NCBI RefSeq assembly: GCF_021290925.1
Contig: NZ_JAJSLX010000005.1
Coordinates: 62,001 to 126,000, forward strand
Length of the DNA stretch: 64,000 nucleotides
Reading direction: 5' to 3'
Origin: Sessilibacter corallicola
GTDB taxonomy: Bacteria > Pseudomonadota > Gammaproteobacteria > Pseudomonadales > Cellvibrionaceae
Part shown: in pieces, positions 56,175 to 64,000 of the stretch
Layout: the number at the start of each line of letters is the position of its first letter
How positions within the stretch are numbered: position 1 is the first letter of the stretch
Position numbers and translations under genes: made by a program
Notes under the pieces: model-generated
Databases searched by the model: none
The model's input: the letters and a program-made list of their open reading frames with translations, nothing else
Told to the model about the DNA's origin: nothing

Positions 56175-56960
56175 ATGAAAAAGCAGCGAGTGAAGGCTGT
56201 GGCGGCTGCCACTTTCATCTCCGCAGCAGCTTTCTTTGGTGGGGAAGTGTATGCGGATCAGACTTTGGATGAGATATTTAAAGTCGGTGAATCAAAAGTT
56301 AAAGCTGGGATTCAATCTCAGCAAAGAATTGATAAGCTTCAGACTGAAACTGATGCATTATTCCAAGAGTTCAAAACCGTAAACAAGCAAATCGAAGGTT
56401 TGCGCGTTTATAACTCTCAGCTTGAAGCTCAAATTCAAGCGCAGTTGGATGTAATCAACGATCTTGAAGAATCTATCGATAACGTCACCGTTATTGAACG
56501 TCAGATCCAACCTCTGGTTGCTCGTATGCTTGAAGGGCTAGAGCAATTCCTCGCGTTAGATATGCCATTCCACCCAGCCGTTCGTGCTGCAGAATTGGAA
56601 AAAGTTAAGTCAAACATGGCGAGCGCAGATTTCTCCGTTGCTGAGAAATTCCGTCAAGTTTTAGAGCTTTACAAAATCGAAGCTGAGTACGGTCGTCGCA
56701 TCAGTACTTACGAAGATAGCTTGAACGTTAACGGTTCTGAGCGTGAAGTGAACGTACTTCAAGTCGGTCGTATCGCGTTACTTTATCAAACTAAAGACAC
56801 TCAGCTATCTGGCGCGTGGGATTCTGCCCAGGGCCAATGGGTTCCTTTAGATTCAGGTGCCTACCGCAGTGCCATCCTTAAAGGCATTCGCATCGCTAAG
56901 AAACAAGCGTCTATCGATATCCTAGATTTACCAATTTTGGCACCGGAGGCTGCACAATGA
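56175..56960 (+). CDS. DUF3450 protein of TonB-type energising operon
   Basis: 261 residues from the ATG at 56175 with GGGGG upstream. Signal peptide to YADQ, then a long coiled coil (about residues 30-110, QRIDKLQTETDALFQEFKTV), and a C-terminal domain ending WVPLDSGAYRSAILKGIRIAKKQ. This family is found at the head of operons with ExbB, ExbD and TonB in marine Gammaproteobacteria. It overlaps the next gene by 4 bp (ATGA). It is probably a periplasmic partner of the proton channel. Confidence 0.88.
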   Translation: MKKQRVKAVAAATFISAAAFFGGEVYADQTLDEIFKVGESKVKAGIQSQQRIDKLQTETDALFQEFKTVNKQIEGLRVYNSQLEAQIQAQLDVINDLEESIDNVTVIERQIQPLVARMLEGLEQFLALDMPFHPAVRAAELEKVKSNMASADFSVAEKFRQVLELYKIEAEYGRRISTYEDSLNVNGSEREVNVLQVGRIALLYQTKDTQLSGAWDSAQGQWVPLDSGAYRSAILKGIRIAKKQASIDILDLPILAPEAAQ

Positions 56961-58330
56961 AAATGACCTTCGCAAAGAAAATCGCGGTTGCATTTGCAGC
57001 AGGTGTATTAGCGACTGGCGCGTTTGCCCAGGACAAAGCGGCCACTTTAGACGAGCTTCTAAAGATGGTTCAAGACGATCGTTTCTCTGAAACCAAAGAA
57101 CACCGTGAGCGTGAAGCTAACTTCCGTCGCGAAAAAAATCGTCAAGCTCAGCTTCTAGAAGAAGCAAAAGCTATTCGTACTTCTGAAGAGAATCGCTCTG
57201 CAACTTTAGAGCAAACCTACGAAGACCAAGAAATCCTTGTTGGTGAAAAGCGTCAGCAGTTACAAGATCGTTTGGGTTCTTTGAAAGAACTTTTCGGTCA
57301 CTTAACGGGTACTGCTGGTGACCTTCGTTCAAACATTGATTCTTCACTTATCAGTGCTCAATACCCAGGCCGTACTGAATTCTTAGACCAATTGATTGGC
57401 AAGATGAACAGTGCGACTCAGCTTCCTACTATCGAGGAAATTGAGCGTCTTTGGTATGAACTGCAACGTGAAACCATCGAAGGTGGTAAAGTTGTTAAGT
57501 TCTCTGGCACCGTTGTTACTCCTGAAGGTGAGCAATTAACTCAAGACGTTGTTCGTATCGGTACTTACAACCTTATCTCTAACGGTAAATACCTAGAGTA
57601 CACCGACAACGGCAAAATGGCTGAGCTAACTCGCCAACCAGCAGGTAAATACTTATCTTCTGCCGCAGCTGTTGAAAGCGCTACTTCTGGTTTCACCAAA
57701 GTAGGTATTGACCCAACAGGTCCTCAAGGTGGTACTTACCTATCTGCATTGATTAACAGCCCTGATCTTGAAGAGCGCTGGCATCAAGGTGGTGTGGTTG
57801 GTTACATCATTAGTGCGGTTGGTGTTGTTGGTATGTTGTTAGGTATCTTCCGCCTAATCGTATTGACCATCGTCAGCGGTAAAGTAGCTTCACAATTGAA
57901 GTCTCCTTCTTCTCCAAATACCAACAACCCATTGGGTCGTGTATTGAAAGTTGCTCAAGATAACCCAGAAGCAGATTCTGAAACTCTTGAGTTGAAACTT
58001 GAAGAAGCGGTTCTTAAAGAGAAGCCTTCAATCGAATCTGGCTTAAGTCTCCTCAAAATTATCTCTGCGGTTGCACCTTTGTTAGGTCTACTAGGTACCG
58101 TAACCGGTATGATCATTACCTTCCAGGCAATCACCATCTTCGGTGCGGGCGATCCAAAAGCAATGGCTGGCGGTATCTCTGGTGCCTTGGTAACCACGGT
58201 ACTTGGTCTTGTTGTTGCGATTCCTGTGGTTCTAATGCACACCTTCGTAAATGGTCGTGCTAAGAAAGTTCTTCACGTTCTTGAAGAACAAAGTGCTGGA
58301 ATTGTTGCAGAAAATTCTGAGCGCAAGTAA
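56957..58330 (+). CDS. MotA/TolQ/ExbB proton channel protein, long form (TtpC-like)
   Basis: 457 residues. A signal peptide and a periplasmic coiled-coil extension (residues about 25-270) precede the three-helix ExbB core: VVGYIISAVGVVGMLLGIFRLIV, then ISAVAPLLGLLGTVTGMIITFQAITIFG and GISGALVTTVLGLVVAIPVVLMHTF. Long ExbB-like proteins with such extensions (TtpC of Vibrio TonB2) are part of TonB systems. It follows the DUF3450 gene with a 4-bp overlap. Confidence 0.92.
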   Translation: MKMTFAKKIAVAFAAGVLATGAFAQDKAATLDELLKMVQDDRFSETKEHREREANFRREKNRQAQLLEEAKAIRTSEENRSATLEQTYEDQEILVGEKRQQLQDRLGSLKELFGHLTGTAGDLRSNIDSSLISAQYPGRTEFLDQLIGKMNSATQLPTIEEIERLWYELQRETIEGGKVVKFSGTVVTPEGEQLTQDVVRIGTYNLISNGKYLEYTDNGKMAELTRQPAGKYLSSAAAVESATSGFTKVGIDPTGPQGGTYLSALINSPDLEERWHQGGVVGYIISAVGVVGMLLGIFRLIVLTIVSGKVASQLKSPSSPNTNNPLGRVLKVAQDNPEADSETLELKLEEAVLKEKPSIESGLSLLKIISAVAPLLGLLGTVTGMIITFQAITIFGAGDPKAMAGGISGALVTTVLGLVVAIPVVLMHTFVNGRAKKVLHVLEEQSAGIVAENSERK

Positions 58331-58341
58331 GGAGATTCGCC

Positions 58342-58869
58342 ATGTCAGGATTATCCGATGCGCTAGAAGCAATCAATGGGTTTATCGCCTCAGGCGGTAA
58401 CATCTTACTCTGGATTGCGCTGCTCACATTTCTGATGTGGACTCTGATTTTCGAACGTGTGTGGTACTTCAAGTTCGGTTTACGTTCCGATGCCAACGCT
58501 GCTCTCGCCTTGTGGGAAGCGCGCAATGAACGTAAATCGTGGGAAGCCCATAGAATTCGTGATGCTTTAATCTCAAGAGTTAGCATTAAAGTTAACTCTA
58601 ACCTTGATGTCATAGGTTCATTAGTTGCCTTGGCTCCATTATTGGGGCTGTTGGGTACAGTAACCGGGATGATCGAGGTGTTTAACGTGTTAGCGGTAAC
58701 CGGTGGTGGCGATGCAAAATCGATGGCCGGCGGTGTATCTAAGGCAACAATCCCGACAATGGCGGGAATGGTTGCTGCTCTATCTGGTGTATTTGGTTCC
58801 ACCTACGTTAATCGAGTTGCAGAGCGAGAAAATCATTTGTTCGCAGACCATTTGACAATGGACCACTAG
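58342..58869 (+). CDS. MotA/TolQ/ExbB proton channel protein, short form
   Basis: 175 residues with three membrane helices: GGNILLWIALLTFLMWTLIF, LVALAPLLGLLGTVTGMIEVFNVLA and ATIPTMAGMVAALSGVFGS. This is the ordinary ExbB that pairs with the following ExbD. AAGGAG precedes the ATG; 11 bp after the previous gene. Confidence 0.93.
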   Translation: MSGLSDALEAINGFIASGGNILLWIALLTFLMWTLIFERVWYFKFGLRSDANAALALWEARNERKSWEAHRIRDALISRVSIKVNSNLDVIGSLVALAPLLGLLGTVTGMIEVFNVLAVTGGGDAKSMAGGVSKATIPTMAGMVAALSGVFGSTYVNRVAERENHLFADHLTMDH

Positions 58870-58911
58870 GTCCATTGCCAAAAAATAACAATTTCGCTGG
58901 TAGGACTCCCA

Positions 58912-59316
58912 ATGAGTAGACGAACCCAGAGCCAGGAGGAGGAAGCAGGTGCGATTGATTTAACACCGATGTTGGACGTCGTGTTCATCATGTTGATCTT
59001 CTTTATCGTGACTGCTTCGTTCATCAAAATCCCCGGCGTCGAGGTTAATCGACCCGAGGCTACGAACTATATCGACAAGAAAAACGCCGCGATTCTTATT
59101 GCTCTCAATGAAAAAAATGAGATTTGGATTGATAAGAAAAGTGTTGATCCGCGCAACGTAAAACAAATTATCGAGCGTTTGCATATTGAAAATCCGAAAG
59201 GAGGCGTCGTGATTCAAGCTGACGCTACGGCAAACATCGAGACCATTAATCGAGTGTATGAAGCTGCTCGAGAAGTGGGTATTGCTAACATTGCTGTATC
59301 AACAGAGAGAGGTTAA
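58912..59316 (+). CDS. exbD: ExbD-family biopolymer transporter
   Basis: 134 residues. One membrane helix follows a short cytoplasmic N-terminus; the conserved Asp lies in LTPMLDVVFIMLIFFIVTASF. The C-terminal periplasmic domain has the pattern VVIQADATANIETINRVYEAAREVG. With the two ExbB-like proteins it forms the proton-driven motor for TonB. Confidence 0.94.
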   Translation: MSRRTQSQEEEAGAIDLTPMLDVVFIMLIFFIVTASFIKIPGVEVNRPEATNYIDKKNAAILIALNEKNEIWIDKKSVDPRNVKQIIERLHIENPKGGVVIQADATANIETINRVYEAAREVGIANIAVSTERG

Positions 59317-59323
59317 GCCTATT

Positions 59324-59929
59324 ATGCCTATTAGACTTATCCTTGCTGGTGTACTCGCCGTTGCTGTAACGGGCGGCTTGTTTGCACTGATGACTTTTCT
59401 GATTCATACCGATGGCAAAGCACCTGAAGAAGGTGAAGAAACTCGCATCGTTGACATTACTATGCCGGAAACAACGGTTGAGGCGCGCTATGAAACGCCA
59501 AAACCTGACAAGCCGGAAGAACCTGAGCAGCCGCCACCAGATTTACCGGATGTTGAAATCGATACTCCTGATATCGATGTAGGCAACCTTTCGGTTGGTG
59601 CACCAGTTGCCCAGGCAGACCTCAACGTTAAAGGTTTAGGTGGTTTCAGTGGCGATGGGGAATATCTCCCAATCGTTAAAGTTCAACCGGTTTATCCAAG
59701 ACGCGCGCTTCAGCGTGGCATCGAAGGATACGTTATCGTTGAATTTACGGTGACTAAATCAGGCCAAGTGCGTGATCCGGTTGTTGTAGAAGCTGATCCA
59801 CCAAAAATCTTTGATCGTGCAGCTGTTAACGCCGCACTGAAGTTTAAGTACAAGCCTCGTGTTGTCGACGGCAACCCGATTGAAGTACCTGGTGTACAAA
59901 ACAAAATTACTTTTGCGATTGCCAAATAA
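59324..59929 (+). CDS. TonB-family energy transducer
   Basis: 201 residues from the ATG at 59324 with AGAGAGG upstream; the frame runs back over exbD. One N-terminal membrane helix (LILAGVLAVAVTGGLFALM), a Pro/Glu-rich linker (PKPDKPEEPEQPPPDLPD), and the C-terminal domain YPRRALQRGIEGYVIVEFTV...KPRVVDG. It transmits proton-motive force to outer-membrane receptors. No receptor gene is in the window. Confidence 0.94.
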   Translation: MPIRLILAGVLAVAVTGGLFALMTFLIHTDGKAPEEGEETRIVDITMPETTVEARYETPKPDKPEEPEQPPPDLPDVEIDTPDIDVGNLSVGAPVAQADLNVKGLGGFSGDGEYLPIVKVQPVYPRRALQRGIEGYVIVEFTVTKSGQVRDPVVVEADPPKIFDRAAVNAALKFKYKPRVVDGNPIEVPGVQNKITFAIAK

Positions 59930-59943
59930 GGGGGAGTTAGGTT

Positions 59944-61305
59944 ATGAAATTAAACACAACTCAGTTTCTTAAAAGTGCTGCATTAGCAGTGCCTTTGGCC
60001 TTGTCTCCAATGGCCGCAACGGTTGTTTTGGATGCCTTCGGTGTTCAGTCATCTTTCGCCAAAGCTAAGGCGCAAGATGAAGCACCACAACGCAAAACTC
60101 GTAAAACACCGGCTCTTAGTCAGCCGGTTTTTAAGAAGCTTGCTGTTGTTAACGCGCTGGTTAATCCGCCGGAAGACGACGAAGATGCAAAACCAGATTT
60201 CGACGCAGCACTTGCTGAGTTGAAAAAACTGGAAGCTAAAGATGCGAAAAAGTGGAATGAGTACGAGCTAGCTAACTTGTACAACACCTACGGTTTTGTG
60301 TACTACAGCCTTGAGAATTACACTCAAGCGGTTAAGTACTACAAGCTAGTGATTGCACAATCACCAAACATTCCATTGGGACTTGAGCTATCAACGCTTT
60401 ATACCGTTGCTCAGTTGCAATTCGTATCTGAGGATTACAAAGGTGCACTTGAATCACTACAGGCGTGGTTTAAGCAGCAAGATCCTTTGTTCATCAATGC
60501 GGATAACTACGCATTGTTGTCGCAAGCCTATTACCAAAATAAAGACTTCGATAACTCCTTGAAGAACATCTACAAGGCAATCGATCTTTATAAAGAGAAA
60601 GGTAAGCAGCCGAAAGAAAACTGGTATTCCATTGCTTTGGCGATTGAGTTCGAACGTGAGAACTACAAAGAAGTGGCGGGAATATTAGAGATCTTAGTGC
60701 GTACTTTCCCGAAACCAAGCTACTACAAACAGCTTGCGGGTATTTACGGACTGATCGGTAAAGAAAATGACCAAATCTATCTAACTGACGCAACCTACGT
60801 TGCCGGTATGGTAGATAAAGAGCAAGAAGCTCTAAACCTTGTCTTTATGATGATGGGTGAAGGTTATTCTTTCCGAGCGGCTAAAATTCTTGAGAAAGGA
60901 ATGGACTCTGAACTGATAGAGAAAACTTCCAAGAATTTAGAGCATTTATCCAATGCTTGGCTGATTTCTCAGGAAACAGAAAAAGCCATCACTGCACTTA
61001 CCGAAGCAGCGCAAATTTCTAATAAAGGAGATTTGTACGCTCGCTTGGCAGGTTTGTACGTCGATGACAACCAAGAGAAGAAAGCGTTAGAAATTGCCGA
61101 TAAAGCACTTAAGCTTGGCGATATCAATCGTAAAGATTCTCTGTATGTTTCTATCGGTATGGCAAATGCAAATTTAGGTCGTTGGCAACCAGCCATTAAC
61201 GCGTTTAGAGAAGCTGCAAAAGATAAGCGCAGCAGAGCATTCGCGGAAAACTGGATGAAGTATTGCCAAGGTGAGCTAGAGCGTGAGCAAAAGCTAAATT
61301 CCTAA
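59944..61305 (+). CDS. TPR-repeat periplasmic protein of the TonB operon
   Basis: 453 residues. A signal peptide (LKSAALAVPLALSPMAATVV) is followed by tetratricopeptide-like helices from about residue 95 (YELANLYNTYGFVYYSLENYTQAVKYY; YALLSQAYYQNKDFDNSLKNIYKAID; ADKALKLGDINRKDSLYVSIGMANANLGRWQPAINAF). It is 14 bp after tonB and has GGGGGAG before the ATG. TPR proteins at this place are seen in related operons; a scaffold role is likely. A terminator follows. Confidence 0.9.
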   Translation: MKLNTTQFLKSAALAVPLALSPMAATVVLDAFGVQSSFAKAKAQDEAPQRKTRKTPALSQPVFKKLAVVNALVNPPEDDEDAKPDFDAALAELKKLEAKDAKKWNEYELANLYNTYGFVYYSLENYTQAVKYYKLVIAQSPNIPLGLELSTLYTVAQLQFVSEDYKGALESLQAWFKQQDPLFINADNYALLSQAYYQNKDFDNSLKNIYKAIDLYKEKGKQPKENWYSIALAIEFERENYKEVAGILEILVRTFPKPSYYKQLAGIYGLIGKENDQIYLTDATYVAGMVDKEQEALNLVFMMMGEGYSFRAAKILEKGMDSELIEKTSKNLEHLSNAWLISQETEKAITALTEAAQISNKGDLYARLAGLYVDDNQEKKALEIADKALKLGDINRKDSLYVSIGMANANLGRWQPAINAFREAAKDKRSRAFAENWMKYCQGELEREQKLNS

Positions 61306-61320
61306 GCTTCGCATCAATAA

Positions 61321-61347
61321 AAAAACCGGCTTTATGCCGGTTTTTTT
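61321..61347 (+). terminator. Intrinsic terminator of the TonB operon
   Basis: AAACCGGC / GCCGGTTT stem with a seven-T run, 15-40 bp after the TPR gene. Confidence 0.9.
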
Positions 61348-61564
61348 ATGTCTGTAATTTTCGTGTTTTTTAAATTCGAAAATTTTTCGCAAAGAATAAA
61401 AAGGTGTTGGCGGGGTTTTAAAAATCAGAAAATAAAAAGCGAGCGCTATTTAATGAGGAAAATTACCGCAGTAAAAAATAAAAAAATTTTATTCGGTTTT
61501 TCAATGTGAATAATTCGCTGAGTATAGACGCGAAGTCCTATGCCCAGCGAATTCAAAGGATGGG

Positions 61565-63400
61565 TTAATCCAATTTCGATAAATCGCGGACAGCACCTTT
61601 ATCAGCACTGGTAGCGAAATGCGCGTAGGCTTTTAATGCCGCAGATACTTTTCTTGGACGCGCTTTGGCAGGTTTCCAACCTTTCTTATCTTGCTCTGCT
61701 CGACGAGCGGCAAGCTCCTCGTCAGAGATCACTAAATTGATGCTGCGGTTTGGAATGTCGATGAGAATTTTGTCGCCGTCTTCCAACAAGCCAATCGCAC
61801 CGCCAGAAGCCGCTTCTGGTGAAACGTGACCAATACACAAACCGGAAGAACCACCGGAGAAACGTCCGTCAGTCACTAGCGCACAAGTTTTGCCCAGGCC
61901 AACAGATTTCAGGTAGCTGGTCGGGTAAAGCATCTCTTGCATGCCAGGTCCACCTTTTGGACCTTCGTAGCGAACAATGACAACGTCACCTTCTTTTACC
62001 TTGCCACCCAAAATATTTTCCACAGCTTCATCCTGTGATTCGGTGACGTGCGCTGTGCCTTCGAATACTAAAATAGATTCGTCGACACCGGCCGTTTTAA
62101 CGACACAACCGTTCTCGGCAATGTTGCCGTAAAGCACCGCAAGGCCGCCTTCGGTGGAATACGCATTTTCGTAAGAACGGATACAGCCGTTGGCTCGATC
62201 CAAGTCCAGAGAAGGCCAGCGAGTTGCCTGGCTGAATGCGGTTTGTGTTGGAATTCCAGCGGGGCCTGCTTTAAACCAAGTTTGCAGATCGTCGTCGTAA
62301 TTTACCGCAACATCGTAATTCTCAATCGCTTCCGACAGTGATTTTGAATGTATCGTTGGTACGCTAGTATCGAGCTTGCCAGCGCGAGCGAGTTCGCCAA
62401 GAATGGCGATAATGCCGCCAGCACGGTGAACATCTTCGATGTGATATTGCTGGGCATTCGGAGCCACTTTACACAACTGAGGTACGTTGTGTGAAAGCGC
62501 ATCGATATCGCTCATATCGAAATCCACTTCTGCCTCTTGCGCCGCTGCCAATAAATGCAAAATAGTATTGGTCGAGCCGCCCATAGAGATATCGAGCGTC
62601 ATTGCGTTAGTGAATGCCGCTTTCGTGCAAATATCGCGAGGCAAGATATTGGCTTCTTCTTGCTCGTAATGGCGTTTGGCCAAATCTACGATCAAATGAC
62701 CAGCACGTTTGAATAATTGCTCTCTGTCTGCGTGGGTAGCCAGCATGGTGCCGTTGCCCGGTAAACTCAACCCTAAGGCTTCGGTCAAACAGTTCATTGA
62801 GTTTGCAGTGAACATACCTGAGCACGAACCACAGGTTGGGCAGGCGCTGCGTTCATATTCTTCGACTTTTTCGTCGCTGGCATTGGGATCAGCGGCAACG
62901 ATCATAGCGTCGACGAGATCGAGTTTGTTCTCGGAAAGCTTGGTTTTACCCGCTTCCATTGGACCGCCAGAGACAAACACAACCGGAATGTTTAAGCGCA
63001 TTGCGGCCATCAACATTCCTGGGGTGATCTTGTCGCAGTTCGAAATACACACCAAGGCGTCGGCGCAGTGTGCATTGACCATGTATTCCACGGAGTCAGC
63101 GATGATGTCGCGGCTTGGCAGACTGTAAAGCATACCGTCGTGACCCATCGCAATACCGTCATCAACCGCAATGGTATTGAATTCTTTTGCTACACCGCCT
63201 GCTGCTTCTACTTCTCGAGCAACCAATTGGCCCATATCTTTTAGGTGCACATGGCCCGGTACAAACTGAGTAAATGAGTTTGCAATTGCAATGATTGGTT
63301 TTTGAAAGTCGTCGTCTTTCATTCCCGTGGCGCGCCAAAGTGCACGCGCGCCGGCCATATTGCGACCGGAAGTAGACGTCTTGGAACGGTAAGCAGGCAT
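61565..63400 (-). CDS. ilvD: Dihydroxy-acid dehydratase
   Basis: 611 residues from the ATG at 63400 ([21 protein letters not shown]), with AGGAG seven to eight bases upstream; six extra codons are in frame upstream. It dehydrates dihydroxy acids in valine/isoleucine synthesis. Iron-sulfur ligand motifs are present: CDKITPGM and [14 protein letters not shown]. The C-terminus has [20 protein letters not shown] with the active-site Ser. It stands alone, without other ilv genes. Confidence 0.96.
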   Translation of the reverse strand: MPAYRSKTSTSGRNMAGARALWRATGMKDDDFQKPIIAIANSFTQFVPGHVHLKDMGQLVAREVEAAGGVAKEFNTIAVDDGIAMGHDGMLYSLPSRDIIADSVEYMVNAHCADALVCISNCDKITPGMLMAAMRLNIPVVFVSGGPMEAGKTKLSENKLDLVDAMIVAADPNASDEKVEEYERSACPTCGSCSGMFTANSMNCLTEALGLSLPGNGTMLATHADREQLFKRAGHLIVDLAKRHYEQEEANILPRDICTKAAFTNAMTLDISMGGSTNTILHLLAAAQEAEVDFDMSDIDALSHNVPQLCKVAPNAQQYHIEDVHRAGGIIAILGELARAGKLDTSVPTIHSKSLSEAIENYDVAVNYDDDLQTWFKAGPAGIPTQTAFSQATRWPSLDLDRANGCIRSYENAYSTEGGLAVLYGNIAENGCVVKTAGVDESILVFEGTAHVTESQDEAVENILGGKVKEGDVVIVRYEGPKGGPGMQEMLYPTSYLKSVGLGKTCALVTDGRFSGGSSGLCIGHVSPEAASGGAIGLLEDGDKILIDIPNRSINLVISDEELAARRAEQDKKGWKPAKARPRKVSAALKAYAHFATSADKGAVRDLSKLD

Positions 63401-63860
63401 AATCGGCTCCTGATTCACCTATATTTGGTGATTTCTGGCTTAAAAATGGGCGCTAAGCATACCAGAAAGCAATGAATAGGCTAGACCTCAACCGCTAGTA
63501 GATACTGAGTTCAAAATAGCGGCACCTGAATTAGACATCGAAAGCCGTCTTTTGGTCACACCTAAAAGGGTCGAAATTACCTCTGTGTATACATAACTGC
63601 GACCGACAGATTACGGAGGTTAATCAGAGCTTTCTTAAGAGATAACACTTCGCAATTGAGATTTTGAACGTAGAGCAGAGAGTTGGTTGACTAAGGAAGA
63701 AGAGAGAGTTGCGTCTTTAGAAGAAAGCTTGCCTGTAGTGTGAAACCAGTTCACGGATATTTAAATAGGGTTATTATTTAAGTTATCACTACAGGCAGGC
63801 TATTAATTCGGTTTGTTACCAGGAATTCCGTAGATGGAATGTAACAAATGCAGACTATAT
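63401..63860. other. Non-coding gap upstream of ilvD
   Basis: 460 bp. It holds an inverted repeat of 14 bp (GCTTGCCTGTAGTG at 63727-63740; CACTACAGGCAGGC at 63787-63800; 13 of 14 pair) enclosing 46 bp. The ilvD promoter should lie at 63420-63500, but I could not identify it. Confidence 0.5.
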
Positions 63861-64000
63861 TTATTCTACGTTTGCCAATGCAGGTTGTTGGCGATTAGCG
63901 GAATCTAAAACGTAGATCATAAAAACAATATTCACAAATGGTACTAAAAGTAACGCTGATGTTACCGAAGAAATTTCAGTCTTTTTAAATGTTAGCCAAA
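63861..64000 (-). CDS. C-terminus of a small membrane protein (cut by window edge)
   Basis: A minus-strand frame enters from the right edge and runs 45 codons to the TAA at 63863-63861. The residues (SALLLVPFVNIVFMIYVLD, then SANRQQPALANVE) are a transmembrane helix and short polar tail, reminiscent of the end of DUF805-type or similar small inner-membrane proteins. The rest of the gene is outside the window, so this call is tentative. Confidence 0.45.
   Translation of the reverse strand, partial: WLTFKKTEISSVTSALLLVPFVNIVFMIYVLDSANRQQPALANVE

Overview
The window looks like the chromosome of a marine, heterotrophic gammaproteobacterium of the Pseudomonadales/Cellvibrionales kind. The evidence is gene content: FadH, DUF1302/DUF1329 lipid-linked outer-membrane proteins, a TonB system with a DUF3450 partner, and RppH, PtsP, Lgt and ThyA in the order I remember from Pseudomonas. 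Base composition is moderate over most of the window and visibly A+T-rich in an accessory block at about 26.8-37.3 kb. This rests on reading alone; no database search was run.

Layout. 1-14.7 kb is lipid/acyl-CoA metabolism: a truncated YCF48-like protein, FadH with a divergent TetR regulator and a pair of palindromic operators, a small insert (UDG-like protein, hypothetical protein, DEDD exonuclease), the DUF1302-DUF1329 pair with a divergent AraC regulator, then an acyl-CoA dehydrogenase and ETF:ubiquinone oxidoreductase. 15-19.7 kb is a three-gene LodA-type quinoprotein oxidase operon (haem-motif protein, LodA-like, LodB-like) flanked on both sides by copies of the same 267-bp inverted-repeat element. 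20-23.7 kb holds small metabolic genes (DoxX-like, GFA, CHAD) and a Tat-lipoprotein D-amino-acid-oxidase-like protein whose domains are circularly permuted.

23.7-37.6 kb is an accessory, probable defence/competition region: an LRR-Roc-COR protein with a DUF4062-like C-terminus, a small unknown protein, a large BNR-repeat secreted protein, a cytoplasmic T4-type lysozyme paired with a lipoprotein (effector-immunity-like), and two overlapping reverse transcriptase genes that match the DRT type 3 antiphage system, with a candidate ncRNA upstream. The block ends at a tRNA-Phe gene whose 3' end plus terminator is duplicated 240 bp away, next to a heptamer tandem repeat. This suggests repeated integration at that tRNA.

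37.7-64 kb is mostly conserved housekeeping: yggX, an LMW-phosphatase-like gene, mutY, an AsmA-family gene, a Fur-box-preceded ferric-iron binding protein and permease, gcvH, rlmI, imelysin, a HAD phosphatase, rppH-ptsP, a shikimate-kinase-like gene, an NRDE/TANGO2 gene, lgt, thyA, a six-gene TonB energising operon (DUF3450-ExbB-ExbB-ExbD-TonB-TPR) and ilvD. The window ends inside the C-terminus of a small membrane protein.

The strongest leads are the DRT3 locus with its candidate ncRNA and tRNA-Phe repeats, the Roco protein, the permuted oxidase, the lysozyme/lipoprotein pair, and the inverted-repeat elements whose two copies show a compensatory base-pair change.
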